Assembly: GCA_963780795.1 (NCBI GenBank) | Contig: CAWADH010000008.1 | Location: 1,178,001 to 1,242,000, forward strand | Source of the DNA: DATJGR01 sp963780795 | Lineage (GTDB): Bacteria; Pseudomonadota; Gammaproteobacteria; Pseudomonadales; Azotimanducaceae | DNA: 64,000 nucleotides | Reading direction: 5' to 3' | In this document: positions 44,237-54,620 of the stretch, one piece after another | How positions within the stretch are numbered: the first letter of the stretch is position 1 | Layout of the letters: each line of letters opens with the position of its first letter | Made by a program: the position numbers and the translations under genes | Notes under the pieces: model-generated | The model's database searches: none | What the model was told of the DNA's origin: nothing | Seen by the model: the letters and a program-made list of their open reading frames with translations, nothing else

Positions 44237-45224
44237 ATTCGAATCGGCAATCGACGCCGAACTGGCGCAGCGCGCCGAAGCGATGCTCGGTGTGTCGGGC
44301 GCCACGTTCTCGCCGATGGTGGCCGGCGTATCGTCGGAACTCTGGCGCATCGACGCGGCGGATAAAACGTACTGCCTGAAGCGCGCGTTGCCACGGCTCA
44401 ACGTGGCTAAAGAATGGCTGGTGCCGGTTCGACGCAACGCAGAGGAAGTCCGCTGGTTGCGGTTTGCCGCCACCGTTGCGCCGCGCCAGGTACCTGCCGT
44501 CGTCGCCGACGACGCGCAGTCGGGCATCGCGATACTGAGCTGGTTCGACCCCGCACGCTGGACGAACTGGAAGCAGCAGTTGATGCAGGGACTGGTGCGT
44601 CCCGCCGTCGGCACCGAAATGGGCGAACTGCTCGCGGCGCTGCATCGGCGCAGCACGGAGCAACCGGAACTCGCGCGGTCGTTCGACAACATGGATCTGC
44701 TGTCGGCGCTGCGCCTCGAGCCGTTCTTCGTCGCAGCGATGGAAACGAATCCCGAGGTCGCACATCGATTGCGCGAAGCGGTCGATCATCTGACCACCTA
44801 TCGCACCGCGCTGATCCACGGCGACGTCAGCCCGAAGAACGTTCTGATCCACATCTCGCGGCCGCCGGTGCTGCTCGACGCGGAGTGCGCCTGTTGGGCC
44901 GATCCCGCATTCGACGTGGCGTTTCTGTGCGCGCACCTGTTCCTCAAATCGGCGCACCTGACGCGCTACCGCGGCTGGTTCTACGAAACCATCCGGCGAC
45001 TGATCGCCGCGTACGAGGACGCGGCGCCCGAACCGGTGAACGACCGTCTGTTGTTGCTGGTTCCCGCACTGCTGATCGCGCGCGTGGACGGCAAGTCGCC
45101 AGCCGACTATCTGAACGAGAAAGTGCGCACCAAAGTTCGCGCGACTGCCGTGCGTCTCTTGCTCGACCCGCCGCCGTCGATCGCGGACTTCATCGAAGAC
45201 TGGCGCCTGACGTTCTTCCCCTAG
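44220..45224 (+). CDS. APH-fold small-molecule kinase
   Basis: A 334-residue kinase of the aminoglycoside phosphotransferase/choline kinase fold. The catalytic loop LIHGDVSPKNVLIH (Asp202, Asn207) and the metal-binding VLLDAECACWADPAFD (Asp220) are complete, and the N-lobe has a likely ATP Lys54 (YCLKRAL) and Glu75 or 76. So it should be active, phosphorylating a hydroxyl of an unknown substrate. It overlaps the esterase gene and lies 7 bases before the enolase-like gene, so its product is a natural candidate for the enolase-like enzyme. Antibiotic resistance is an unlikely role in this context. Confidence 0.83.
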   Translation: MSSAAEFESAIDAELAQRAEAMLGVSGATFSPMVAGVSSELWRIDAADKTYCLKRALPRLNVAKEWLVPVRRNAEEVRWLRFAATVAPRQVPAVVADDAQSGIAILSWFDPARWTNWKQQLMQGLVRPAVGTEMGELLAALHRRSTEQPELARSFDNMDLLSALRLEPFFVAAMETNPEVAHRLREAVDHLTTYRTALIHGDVSPKNVLIHISRPPVLLDAECACWADPAFDVAFLCAHLFLKSAHLTRYRGWFYETIRRLIAAYEDAAPEPVNDRLLLLVPALLIARVDGKSPADYLNEKVRTKVRATAVRLLLDPPPSIADFIEDWRLTFFP

Positions 45225-45231
45225 CAATCCC

Positions 45232-46479
45232 GTGACCACCGTTTCCAGTGCGACAGCGCGCGCCATCTACGACTCCCGCGGTCGACCGACCGTAGAAGTC
45301 GAATTGCGCGCCGGCGATGTCGTTGGGCGCGGCGTGGCGCCGGCGGGCGCGTCGACCGGCGCGAACGAAGCGCGCGAACGACGCGACGCGGACGGACGCG
45401 GCGTTGCAGACGCATGCGCGGCTTTTGCACGCGAAATCGCGCCGGCGCTGATCGGCTGCGATTGCCGCGATCAGGCGAAGATCGACCGCATGCTGGTCGA
45501 ACTCGACGGCAGCCCGCAGCATTCGCGGCTCGGCGGCAATACCTTGATCGCCACGTCGCTTGCGGTGCTGCAGACCGCCTCCGCCGTGGCGCGCGAACCG
45601 TTGTGGCGCTTCCTCGCATCGTCTAACGATCTGGGAATGCCGCTGCCGGAGATACAGATCTTCGGCGGAGGCGCCCACGCACAAGGGCGGATCGATCTGC
45701 AGGACATCATGGCGTTGCCGGTCGGCGCGTCGGACTGGCCGACGGCGCTCGACTGGTGTGCCCGCGTGTATCGCGCGGCCGGCTCGCTGCTGGCCGAGTC
45801 GGGCCGCCTGCGCGGAGTTGCCGACGAGGGCGGTTTCTGGCCGGACGTCGCGGGCAACGAAGCGATACTCGGCCTGATGCTGCAGGCCATCGAACGGGCA
45901 GGACTCAAGCCGAGCGACGACGTCGCGATCTCGCTCGACGTGGCTGCCAACCAGTTCTATCGAGGGGATCGCTATTCGCTGAAGGCCGACGGCCGCGACT
46001 ACGCGCCCGCCGAATGGATCGAACGGCTCGCGCAATGGACCGATCGATACGCGGTCCGCCTGGTGGAAGATCCCTGCGCCGAAGACGACCGCGAGCACTA
46101 CGCCGCGTTCCGCGCGGCGGTTTCCGCGTCGGTGGTCGGCGACGATCTCGTGGTGACCGATGCGATGCGGATTCGTGCAGCCGCCAACGAAGATCTCATC
46201 GACGCCGCCTTGATCAAACCGAACCAGTCCGGCACCGTCAGCGGTGCACGCGCCGCGTTGGACGCCTGCAGCAGCGCCGGCATCATGCCGATCGTCTCGG
46301 CGCGTTCCGGCGAGACCGAAGACGTGTCGATCGTGCATCTGGCGGTCGGTTGGCAAGCGCCGATGATCAAGGTGGGATCGATCACCCGCGGCGAGCGCAC
46401 CGCGAAGTGGAACGAAGGAATCCGCATCGCCGAGCAATTGCGTAACGGCGCAATCCGACCGTTGCCCACACGTCACTGA
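45232..46479 (+). CDS. Enolase paralogue with altered active site
   Basis: A 415-residue enolase-superfamily protein close to true enolase. It keeps GASTGANEA (substrate loop), GGGAHA with His149, DEGGFWP with Glu199, metal ligands Asp236, Glu279 (VEDPCAEDD) and GDDLVVTD, the catalytic base Lys329 (LIKPNQSGT), RSGETED and Lys380. Two key residues differ: Asp158 replaces the Glu of QEFM, and Ala357 replaces the His of SHRSGETED. In yeast enolase both lie near the C3 hydroxyl that leaves. It is probably not the glycolytic enzyme but acts on a 2-phospho-3-hydroxy acid bearing another C3 group. The gene sits in a catabolic operon. Confidence 0.88.
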   Translation: MTTVSSATARAIYDSRGRPTVEVELRAGDVVGRGVAPAGASTGANEARERRDADGRGVADACAAFAREIAPALIGCDCRDQAKIDRMLVELDGSPQHSRLGGNTLIATSLAVLQTASAVAREPLWRFLASSNDLGMPLPEIQIFGGGAHAQGRIDLQDIMALPVGASDWPTALDWCARVYRAAGSLLAESGRLRGVADEGGFWPDVAGNEAILGLMLQAIERAGLKPSDDVAISLDVAANQFYRGDRYSLKADGRDYAPAEWIERLAQWTDRYAVRLVEDPCAEDDREHYAAFRAAVSASVVGDDLVVTDAMRIRAAANEDLIDAALIKPNQSGTVSGARAALDACSSAGIMPIVSARSGETEDVSIVHLAVGWQAPMIKVGSITRGERTAKWNEGIRIAEQLRNGAIRPLPTRH

Positions 46480-46497
46480 ACACAGGAGTTTCTAAAC

Positions 46498-46776
46498 ATG
46501 CAATTCGCGATCTATTGCCTCGACAAACCCGGCTCGCTCGACCTGCGCATGGCGACGCGCAACGCGCACCTCGCCTACATGGACACGAAGCCGATCGACA
46601 TCGTTCTGGCCGGTCCGCTGCTGGACGACGCAGGCGGCATGCTCGGCTCGCTGTTCATCGTGGAAGCTGACGACCTTGCTGCGGTGCGTCGCTTCAGCGA
46701 AGCAGATCCCTATCGGAAAGCCGGATTGTTCGCGAGCGTCACGTTCCACGGATTCCGGAAAGTTCTGCCGAAGTGA
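46498..46776 (+). CDS. YciI-like (DGPF-type) protein
   Basis: A 92-residue protein of the YciI family, a ferredoxin-like fold with a conserved His-Asp pair. Family features are FAIYCLDKPGS at the start, ATRNAHLAYMD near residue 20 with the conserved His, IVLAGPLLDDAGGMLGSLFI near 37 and DPYRKAGLFASV near 69. A few members act as dehydrochlorinases or muconolactone-type enzymes; most are unassigned. CAGGAG precedes the ATG. Its stop overlaps the GTG of the dehydrogenase gene by four bases. Confidence 0.88.
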   Translation: MQFAIYCLDKPGSLDLRMATRNAHLAYMDTKPIDIVLAGPLLDDAGGMLGSLFIVEADDLAAVRRFSEADPYRKAGLFASVTFHGFRKVLPK

Positions 46777-47717
46777 AGGTGATCTACAACTACGCGGCCG
46801 GACCCGAGTTCGCAGAGTCGCTCGCTGTGTTGTCTGCGTCCGGGCTCGACGTGGCGGTGTGCCCCGAGTCGGAAGATGCGCGTTTGTTCGAGCTGCTGCG
46901 CGAGGCGGAAGTGTTGTGGCATTGCCTGCGTCCGGTGGATGCCCAAGTCATCGACGCGGCGCCGCGACTGCGACTCGTGCAGAAGATCGGTGTCGGCGTG
47001 AATACGATCGATCTCGAACGCGCCCGCGCCCGCGGCATTGCGGTGTGCAACATGCCCGGCACCAACAGCCGCGCCGTGGCGGAGCACGCGCTCGGACTGA
47101 TGCTGACGGTACTGCGGCAGATCCGCCGGTTCGACGGCGACACGCGCCGCGGCGACGGCTGGTCGTGGAGCGCGCAACGCCAGGATCGACTCGGCGAAAT
47201 TGCCGGACGCACGGTCGGACTCGTCGGCATGGGCGGCATCCCGCAACTGCTCGCGCCGGCGCTGATCGCGCTCGGAGCCGACGTCGTCTACACCGCGCGC
47301 ACAGCCAAACCCGCGTTGCCGTATGCATTCGTGACGCTCGACGAATTGCTCGAACGCGCCGACATCGTGAGCCTGCACGTGCCGTTGTCGGAAGACACAC
47401 GCCATTTGCTCAACGCGCAGCGCTTCGCGCGGATGCGTCGTGGCAGCGTGCTGATCAATACCGCGCGAGGAGCACTGGTCGACGAAGCCGCGCTGATCGG
47501 CGCGCTCGATGAGGGTCGCGTCGCTGCAGCTGGCCTCGACGTATTCGAGACGGAGCCGGTCGCTGCCGCGAATCCTTTGCTTCGGCGCGACGACGTCGTC
47601 GTAACGCCGCACATCGCGTGGCTCACCCGCGAGACATTGCAGCGCAGCCTCGACGTCGCCGTCGCAAATTGCCATCGCCTGACAAACGCGCAACCATTGC
47701 TGCACCGAATCGTGTGA
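46773..47717 (+). CDS. D-2-hydroxyacid dehydrogenase (NAD(P)-binding)
   Basis: A 314-residue dehydrogenase of the glyoxylate/hydroxypyruvate reductase and phosphoglycerate dehydrogenase family. The catalytic set is intact: Arg232 in INTARGALVDE, Glu261 in DVFETEP and His280 in TPHIAWLT. KIGVGVNTIDLERARARGI near residue 71 and NMPGTNSRAVAEHALGLML near 93 are typical. The nucleotide loop reads GLVGMGGIPQLL, with Pro where the third Gly of GxGxxG is expected. GTG 46773 overlaps the YciI stop. It may interconvert a 2-oxo and a 2-hydroxy acid that the kinase and enolase-like enzyme then handle. Confidence 0.9.
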   Translation: MKVIYNYAAGPEFAESLAVLSASGLDVAVCPESEDARLFELLREAEVLWHCLRPVDAQVIDAAPRLRLVQKIGVGVNTIDLERARARGIAVCNMPGTNSRAVAEHALGLMLTVLRQIRRFDGDTRRGDGWSWSAQRQDRLGEIAGRTVGLVGMGGIPQLLAPALIALGADVVYTARTAKPALPYAFVTLDELLERADIVSLHVPLSEDTRHLLNAQRFARMRRGSVLINTARGALVDEAALIGALDEGRVAAAGLDVFETEPVAAANPLLRRDDVVVTPHIAWLTRETLQRSLDVAVANCHRLTNAQPLLHRIV

Positions 47718-47727
47718 GCACGCCGAC

Positions 47728-48458
47728 ATGAGCAGCAGGAAAGCGATCGTCATCGGCGTGGGTCCGGAAGCGGGTCTCGGTGCACGTCTCGCGCAACGCT
47801 TCGCCAGCCTCGGCCTTCACGTATTCGTCGCCGGCCGCACGCAGGCCGATCTGGATCGCGTGGTGCGATCGATCACCACGAACGACGGAATGGCTACGGC
47901 CGTCGTCACCGATGCGACGGACGAAGCGGCGGTGACCGCGTTGTTCGATGCCGCGGACGCAGCGCCGGGTGGTCCGCTCGACGTGGCAATCTACAACGCC
48001 GGCAACAACACACCCGGCCGCATCATCGACATGGATGCGGCGTATTTCGAGCGCGCGTGGCGAGTGGGTTGCTTCGGCGGCTTCCTGTTCGGGCGCGAAG
48101 CGGTTCGACGCATGCTGCCGAACAAACGCGGCACGTTGCTGTTCACCGGCGCGAGCGCGTCAATGCGCGGCCGCGCGAACTTCGGCGCGTTCAACGCCGC
48201 GAAGGGCGCATTGCGCAACATGGCGCAGGCAATGGCAAAGGAATACGGACCGGAGTTCATTCACGTCGGGCACGTCGTGATCGACGGCCCGATCGGCGGC
48301 GACAAGATCATCCGCGGCTTTCCCGAGTATGCGAACAAGCTCGGCGAAGAGGGCCTGATCAACCTCGAAGGCATCGTCGACGGCTTTCAGTTTCTGTACA
48401 AGCAACCGCGCAACGCCTGGTCATTCGAAGTCGACGTTCGCACCTCGCAAGAGAAGTG

Positions 48459-48462
<4 letters not shown>
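47728..48462 (+). CDS. Atypical short-chain dehydrogenase/reductase
   Basis: A 244-residue SDR. The cofactor loop is VIGVGPEAGLGARLAQRFAS, the second helix region FVAGRTQADLD, and NAG is present in YNAGNNTPG. In the active-site region the Ser may be that of FTGASASMRG, but the YxxxK motif reads FNAAK in FGAFNAAKGAL, so the usual proton-donating Tyr is replaced by Phe. Similar SDRs with AHVVIDG-like strands (here HVGHVVIDGPIGG) occur widely, and their reactions are unclear. It follows the hydroxyacid dehydrogenase by 10 bases and overlaps the ligase gene by four. Confidence 0.88.
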
Positions 48463-50366
<1,904 letters not shown>

Positions 50367-50372
50367 AGCGTT

Positions 50373-50792
50373 TCAGTCGACGCGCGCAGTCGCGTTGCCT
50401 TTGATCACTTCCACGCCGTTCTGATTCACGGTCGTCACCGTGAGATCGACGAAGCTCTTGCCACCTTCCTTGCGGATGGCTTCGACGGTTGCGGTCGCAT
50501 CGAGCGTGTCGCCCGGCCAGACCTGGCTGGTGAACCGGACGCCGAACTTGGTCAGACGACCGTCGCCGACGTAGTTCGTCAGCATCCGCCCGGTCATACC
50601 CATGCTCAGCATCCCGTGTGCGAACACCGATGGGTAGCCCGCGACTTTCGTCGTGAAGATTTCGTCGGTGTGCAACGGGTTGTAGTCGCCCGAAGCGCCG
50701 GCGTATTGGACGATCTGCGTGCGCTTCAGATCTTCGACGAGGCGTTCGGTGTACGTATCGCCGACTTTCAGTTCGCTTGCTTTGAGTGCCAT
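50373..50792 (-). CDS. MaoC-like (R)-specific hydratase
   Basis: A 139-residue hot-dog-fold hydratase. The hydratase-2 motif is complete: GDYNPLHTDEIFTTKVAGYP with catalytic Asp and His near residues 35-40, then FAHGMLSMGMTGRML and FTSQVWPGDTLDATATV. It adds water to a trans-2-enoyl-CoA in the R sense. It follows the other MaoC-type gene by 11 bases on the minus strand, and the two probably form a heterodimer, as in steroid and branched-chain hydratases where one subunit carries the active site. Confidence 0.91.
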   Translation of the reverse strand: MALKASELKVGDTYTERLVEDLKRTQIVQYAGASGDYNPLHTDEIFTTKVAGYPSVFAHGMLSMGMTGRMLTNYVGDGRLTKFGVRFTSQVWPGDTLDATATVEAIRKEGGKSFVDLTVTTVNQNGVEVIKGNATARVD

Positions 50793-50803
50793 CGCTGCGT
50801 CTC

Positions 50804-51307
<504 letters not shown>

Positions 51308-51424
51308 CGCTTCCCCCGTTCTTGAAATGAGCTGAAATGCGCATCGCCGGCCTGAAGCACCGCGACGCAAAGGACACGCAGTATCCATCAGCAAAATAGC
51401 GCGATCAACCGGACGACCCGGACG

Positions 51425-52204
51425 CTAGCGGCCGTGGAAGTCGGGCTTGCGCTTCTCGAGGAACGCAGTGATTCCTTCGACCTTGTCGTCGGTCTGTACC
51501 AGGGCGCCTTGCGCATACTTCTCGAGCATCAGCGCTGCCGCGAGACTGCCGTCCATGCCGAAATGCACCATCGCTTTCATCGTGCGCGGCACGAACGGCG
51601 CGAAGTTCGCGAGGTGCCGCGCCATGCGGCGCACTTCAGGCATCAAGTCGGCGCGTTCGACTACGCGCGTGACGAGGCCGATCTGCAACGCGCGCTGCGC
51701 ATCGATCGCCTCGCCCATCAACAGCATTTCCATGCCCCAGCCCCGACCAACGATTCTAGGCAGTCGCGCCGTGGCGCCACCGCCCGGAATGATGCCGAGC
51801 TTGCCTTCGGGTGTTGCAAACGTCGCGGTGGCCACCGCAATGCGTAGATCGCAACCAAGCGCCACTTCCAGGCCACCGCCCATGCAGATGCCGTTGATCG
51901 CGGCGATGGTGGGCTTCGGTGTGCGTTCGAGCTGGTCCGCGAGGCCTTGCACGATGGGCTCCAGCGCTTTCTCGAAATCGCGGTGCAGCACTTCGGACAG
52001 ATCCGAGCCGGAAGCGAAGGCCTTGTCGCCTGCACCGGTGATCGCAATCACGCGCACCGCCGGATCGTTCGCCGCCTCTGCGGCCGCGGCACGCAGATCG
52101 TCGAGCGTCGCGAGCGAGATCGCGTTGAGTTTGTCGGGCCGATTGATCGTGATCAGCGCAAGCGAATCCGCGACTTCATACAGCACATTGGCGAATGCGG
52201 GCAC
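51425..52204 (-). CDS. Enoyl-CoA hydratase
   Basis: A 259-residue crotonase with the standard landmarks: ALITINRPDKLNAISLATLD at 15-34, first oxyanion KAFASGSDLSEV near 63, second oxyanion AINGICMGGGLEVALGCDLR near 103 with catalytic Glu, then PEGKLGIIPGGGATARLPRI. It retains one of the two catalytic Glu positions visibly; the second falls at GGGA, so isomerase or hydratase activity both remain possible. It lies downstream of the two MaoC-type genes' promoter side on the same strand, 117 bases before them, probably part of one beta-oxidation unit. Confidence 0.9.
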   Translation of the reverse strand: MPAFANVLYEVADSLALITINRPDKLNAISLATLDDLRAAAAEAANDPAVRVIAITGAGDKAFASGSDLSEVLHRDFEKALEPIVQGLADQLERTPKPTIAAINGICMGGGLEVALGCDLRIAVATATFATPEGKLGIIPGGGATARLPRIVGRGWGMEMLLMGEAIDAQRALQIGLVTRVVERADLMPEVRRMARHLANFAPFVPRTMKAMVHFGMDGSLAAALMLEKYAQGALVQTDDKVEGITAFLEKRKPDFHGR

Positions 52205-52219
52205 GACTACCGCTCCGGA

Positions 52220-52936
52220 TCAGTTCGTGGGATGGCCGAGACTCTGCAGCGTATCGCGCATCCGCTGCGCTGCATCGGACTCGAATTGATTCGGATCGAC
52301 GCCCAGACCCTTCATGCCGGCTTCGGTCATCGAGCGCGTGACGGCTTTCGTGATCGGCGCCAATACCTGCGCAATGACGGTGCCGACGTCGACGCCGTTG
52401 GTCGAGCGTCCGATGTCGGTCAGATGCACGTCCGGCACGTTCACTTCGAGCGCGCGGGTCAGCAGTGGCGACGAAACGGATGCCTGCGTATTGGTGAGAT
52501 CGAGTTTGTCGACGATCACTTTCACCGGCGATGGTCCACTCGATTTCAGCACATTCGACGACATCACGCGGAAGTTCGTGTCCTTCGGTGTGTCGGCGAT
52601 CGCGGCCGCGCGAGCACCGTCGACCGTAACGCGCTTGAGAACGACCAGCCCGGGGTTCGAATGGGCCGCGTCGATCTCCACCGACACGGTGCCGAAACGC
52701 AGCGCGTACGCGCCGTTGTATCCGGGCGGATTGCCGATCTCCAGTTCCTTCAGCGTGCCGCGGCCTTCCTGCAACGAGATCTCCACTTCTTTGACCTTCA
52801 CCGGCGCACCAAGATATTGCGTACCGATGGTTTCGATCGCGTCTTTCACGATCGAGTTGGTGTTGTACCCGACATAGACGAATACACCGACGACCAACAG
52901 CAACAACAGCACGATGGCAACGCCGATGACTTTCAC
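52220..52936 (-). CDS. AsmA-like membrane-anchored protein
   Basis: A 238-residue protein with one N-terminal transmembrane segment (VIGVAIVLLLLLVVGVFVYV, residues 2-21) and a periplasmic remainder. The region EISLQEGRGTLKELEIGNPP near 52-71 and the alternating beta strands resemble the start of AsmA-type or related phospholipid-transport proteins, but it is far shorter than full AsmA. GTG 52936 with GGAG 7 bases before is preferred over an upstream ATG. It follows nothing on the minus strand closely and is 15 bases upstream of the enoyl-CoA hydratase gene. Function unknown. Confidence 0.7.
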   Translation of the reverse strand: MKVIGVAIVLLLLLVVGVFVYVGYNTNSIVKDAIETIGTQYLGAPVKVKEVEISLQEGRGTLKELEIGNPPGYNGAYALRFGTVSVEIDAAHSNPGLVVLKRVTVDGARAAAIADTPKDTNFRVMSSNVLKSSGPSPVKVIVDKLDLTNTQASVSSPLLTRALEVNVPDVHLTDIGRSTNGVDVGTVIAQVLAPITKAVTRSMTEAGMKGLGVDPNQFESDAAQRMRDTLQSLGHPTN

Positions 52937-53032
52937 GATGTCACTCCGATCGGTGCTCCACAAAAGCGAAACGCCGAAGCCCGTGTTGGCGCATCGGCGT
53001 TTCAGGCCACCTTTTAGGGCCTTATTTCGGCA

Positions 53033-54151
53033 TCACTTCACGACGATGGAGACACGGCGGTTCTTCGCACGCCCCTCTTCCGTGTCGTTGGACGCGACCG
53101 GACGCGTTTCGCCGTAGCCGACCGTGGTGATTCGGCTGGCGTCGATGTCGGACTTGACGAGCACGTCTTTCACCGCTGCCGCACGACGCTCGGACAGTTT
53201 CTGGTTATAAGCCTCACCGCCAACGCTGTCGGTATTGCCTTCGACCAGTGCTTTCTCCTCCGGATGCTCGCGCATGAACGTCATCGCTTTGCGCAACTCG
53301 CGGAACGACAGGTCGTTGATCTCTGCGGAGTTGAAAGCGAACTCGACCGTCAGATCGAACGTGGTCGCTACCGGAATCGGGCAACCTTGCGCGTCGACCT
53401 TCGTGCCGGCCGGGGTGTTCGGGCACTTGTCGAGGTAGTCGGGCACGCCGTCGCCATCGCTGTCGAGCGGGCAACCGCGGCTGTCGACCACTACGCCGGC
53501 CGGTGTGTTCGGACAGGCATCGCTGCTGTCGGGTACGCCGTCGCCGTCGCTATCGACCACCTTCGCTACTGGCGGCGGGGGCGGCGGGGGTTCTTCGATG
53601 CGACCCACTTTCAGGACGAAGCCCACCGCTGCCCAGGGCTGCAGCTTCTCGGCATCGTTCAGGTAGATGCCGCGAACGTCGGCGCGGAACGCGAAGCGCT
53701 TGCTGGTGCCGACGTACGTGCCGAGACCGAAGTTGTACTGGTTCTGCGTGCTGGTCTTGCCGTTGCCGAACGTGTCGCGATCGTATTCGCCGCGACCGCC
53801 GCCGATGGTCACGAACGGCGTCAGCCATCGCGATACCGGCATCTGATACAGGATGTTCGCGGCCCAGCTGTCGATGTTGCCGCTACCGCCCGGGGGATTC
53901 TTCAGATCGGGCTCGTGATTGTCGTACTCGGCTTCCATGGCCCAGTTGTCGAGGAACGACCAACCGAGTGCGATACCCGGCCCGACCGAGGAGTCGTCGT
54001 AGCCGAGTTTACCCGGCGGGTCGAACCAGGTTGCCATCGGATGGATGTAGAACTGGCCTTTCAGCGGACCCGGACCCTGGTCGGCGGCCCAAACGCTCGA
54101 CGCGCTGCACAGTGCAACGACGGAAATCAATAACCTCACGCGGCTGCTCAC
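53033..54151 (-). CDS. OmpA-family outer-membrane protein with thrombospondin-3 repeats
   Basis: A 372-residue outer-membrane protein. Residues 1-22 are a signal peptide (LISVVALCSASSVWA), about 30-190 a beta-barrel (YDDSSVGPGIALGWSFLDNW), then a Pro-rich hinge EEPPPPPPPVAK, two Ca-binding type 3 repeats (DSDGDGVPDSSDACPNTPAG and DSDGDGVPDYLDKCPNTPAG) and a peptidoglycan-binding OmpA C-domain with VEGNTDSVGGEAYNQKLSER and RAKNRRVSIVVK. It anchors the outer membrane to the cell wall; porin function is possible. The start is GTG 54151, with GGAG 12 bases upstream. Confidence 0.94.
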   Translation of the reverse strand: MSSRVRLLISVVALCSASSVWAADQGPGPLKGQFYIHPMATWFDPPGKLGYDDSSVGPGIALGWSFLDNWAMEAEYDNHEPDLKNPPGGSGNIDSWAANILYQMPVSRWLTPFVTIGGGRGEYDRDTFGNGKTSTQNQYNFGLGTYVGTSKRFAFRADVRGIYLNDAEKLQPWAAVGFVLKVGRIEEPPPPPPPVAKVVDSDGDGVPDSSDACPNTPAGVVVDSRGCPLDSDGDGVPDYLDKCPNTPAGTKVDAQGCPIPVATTFDLTVEFAFNSAEINDLSFRELRKAMTFMREHPEEKALVEGNTDSVGGEAYNQKLSERRAAAVKDVLVKSDIDASRITTVGYGETRPVASNDTEEGRAKNRRVSIVVK

Positions 54152-54620
54152 TATGGTGTGCTCCTCTCATTCATCGGGGGTATCCCTTATCAGCCCTAAC
54201 CAGACGTACTAAGGCTGTGTTATTTTTTCGGGAGTCGTAGGTTAGGCGAACGCCCACTTCTTGTACAGCCGCACCGAAATAATTCGGCAACACCCGCCCC
54301 AACGATCGCGCGGGCCTACGGCGAGTCAAGTCCGAGACGTAACCGTGTCGAACGCGCCGAAACGGTACCGAAATGGTTCTGGAGTTCACGCAGGAAGAAT
54401 CGCGCCCGAAAAAAAACCGCTGAGCCTTGGAGGGATTCAGCGGTTTGTAGGACCTAAGAGCACAAGGTCTCAAGGGGATAGAGATTGCCTCATGGGGTGA
54501 AGCCAAATGATTTGCATCACTCGACTTCGAGTTCAGTCTGCCGAATAGCTGTTTCCCTCGAATTTCCTCGCCCCGCCTTTTTGTGACATTTTGTTTCACT
54601 CGCCCGCAGACTGCTGGGCT
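54152..54620. other. Intergenic region between OmpA gene and sensor kinase gene
   Basis: The 469-base gap contains the promoter region of the OmpA gene (54152-54400) and, further right, a clear terminator at 54414-54446. No credible protein gene is present. The part between the terminator and the kinase stop (54447-54620) is discussed as a possible 3'-derived RNA. ACTCGAAGTCGAGT near 54523 can form a small hairpin. Confidence 0.5.
54409..54446 (-). terminator. Rho-independent terminator
   Basis: A perfect 10-bp stem, AAACCGCTGA with TCAGCGGTTT, around a 13-base loop, followed on the minus strand by eight T residues. It ends leftward transcription about 175 bases after the sensor kinase stop and shields the OmpA gene from read-through. 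Confidence 0.92.

Noticed and set aside
44220..45224. Antibiotic-resistance phosphotransferase
   Set aside because: The APH fold is present, but the gene sits inside a catabolic operon and has no resistance context, so resistance is not supported.
54171..54599. A 142-codon frame on the minus strand in the gap after the sensor kinase
   Set aside because: It contains the intrinsic terminator in its middle and has no homology, so it is not a gene.
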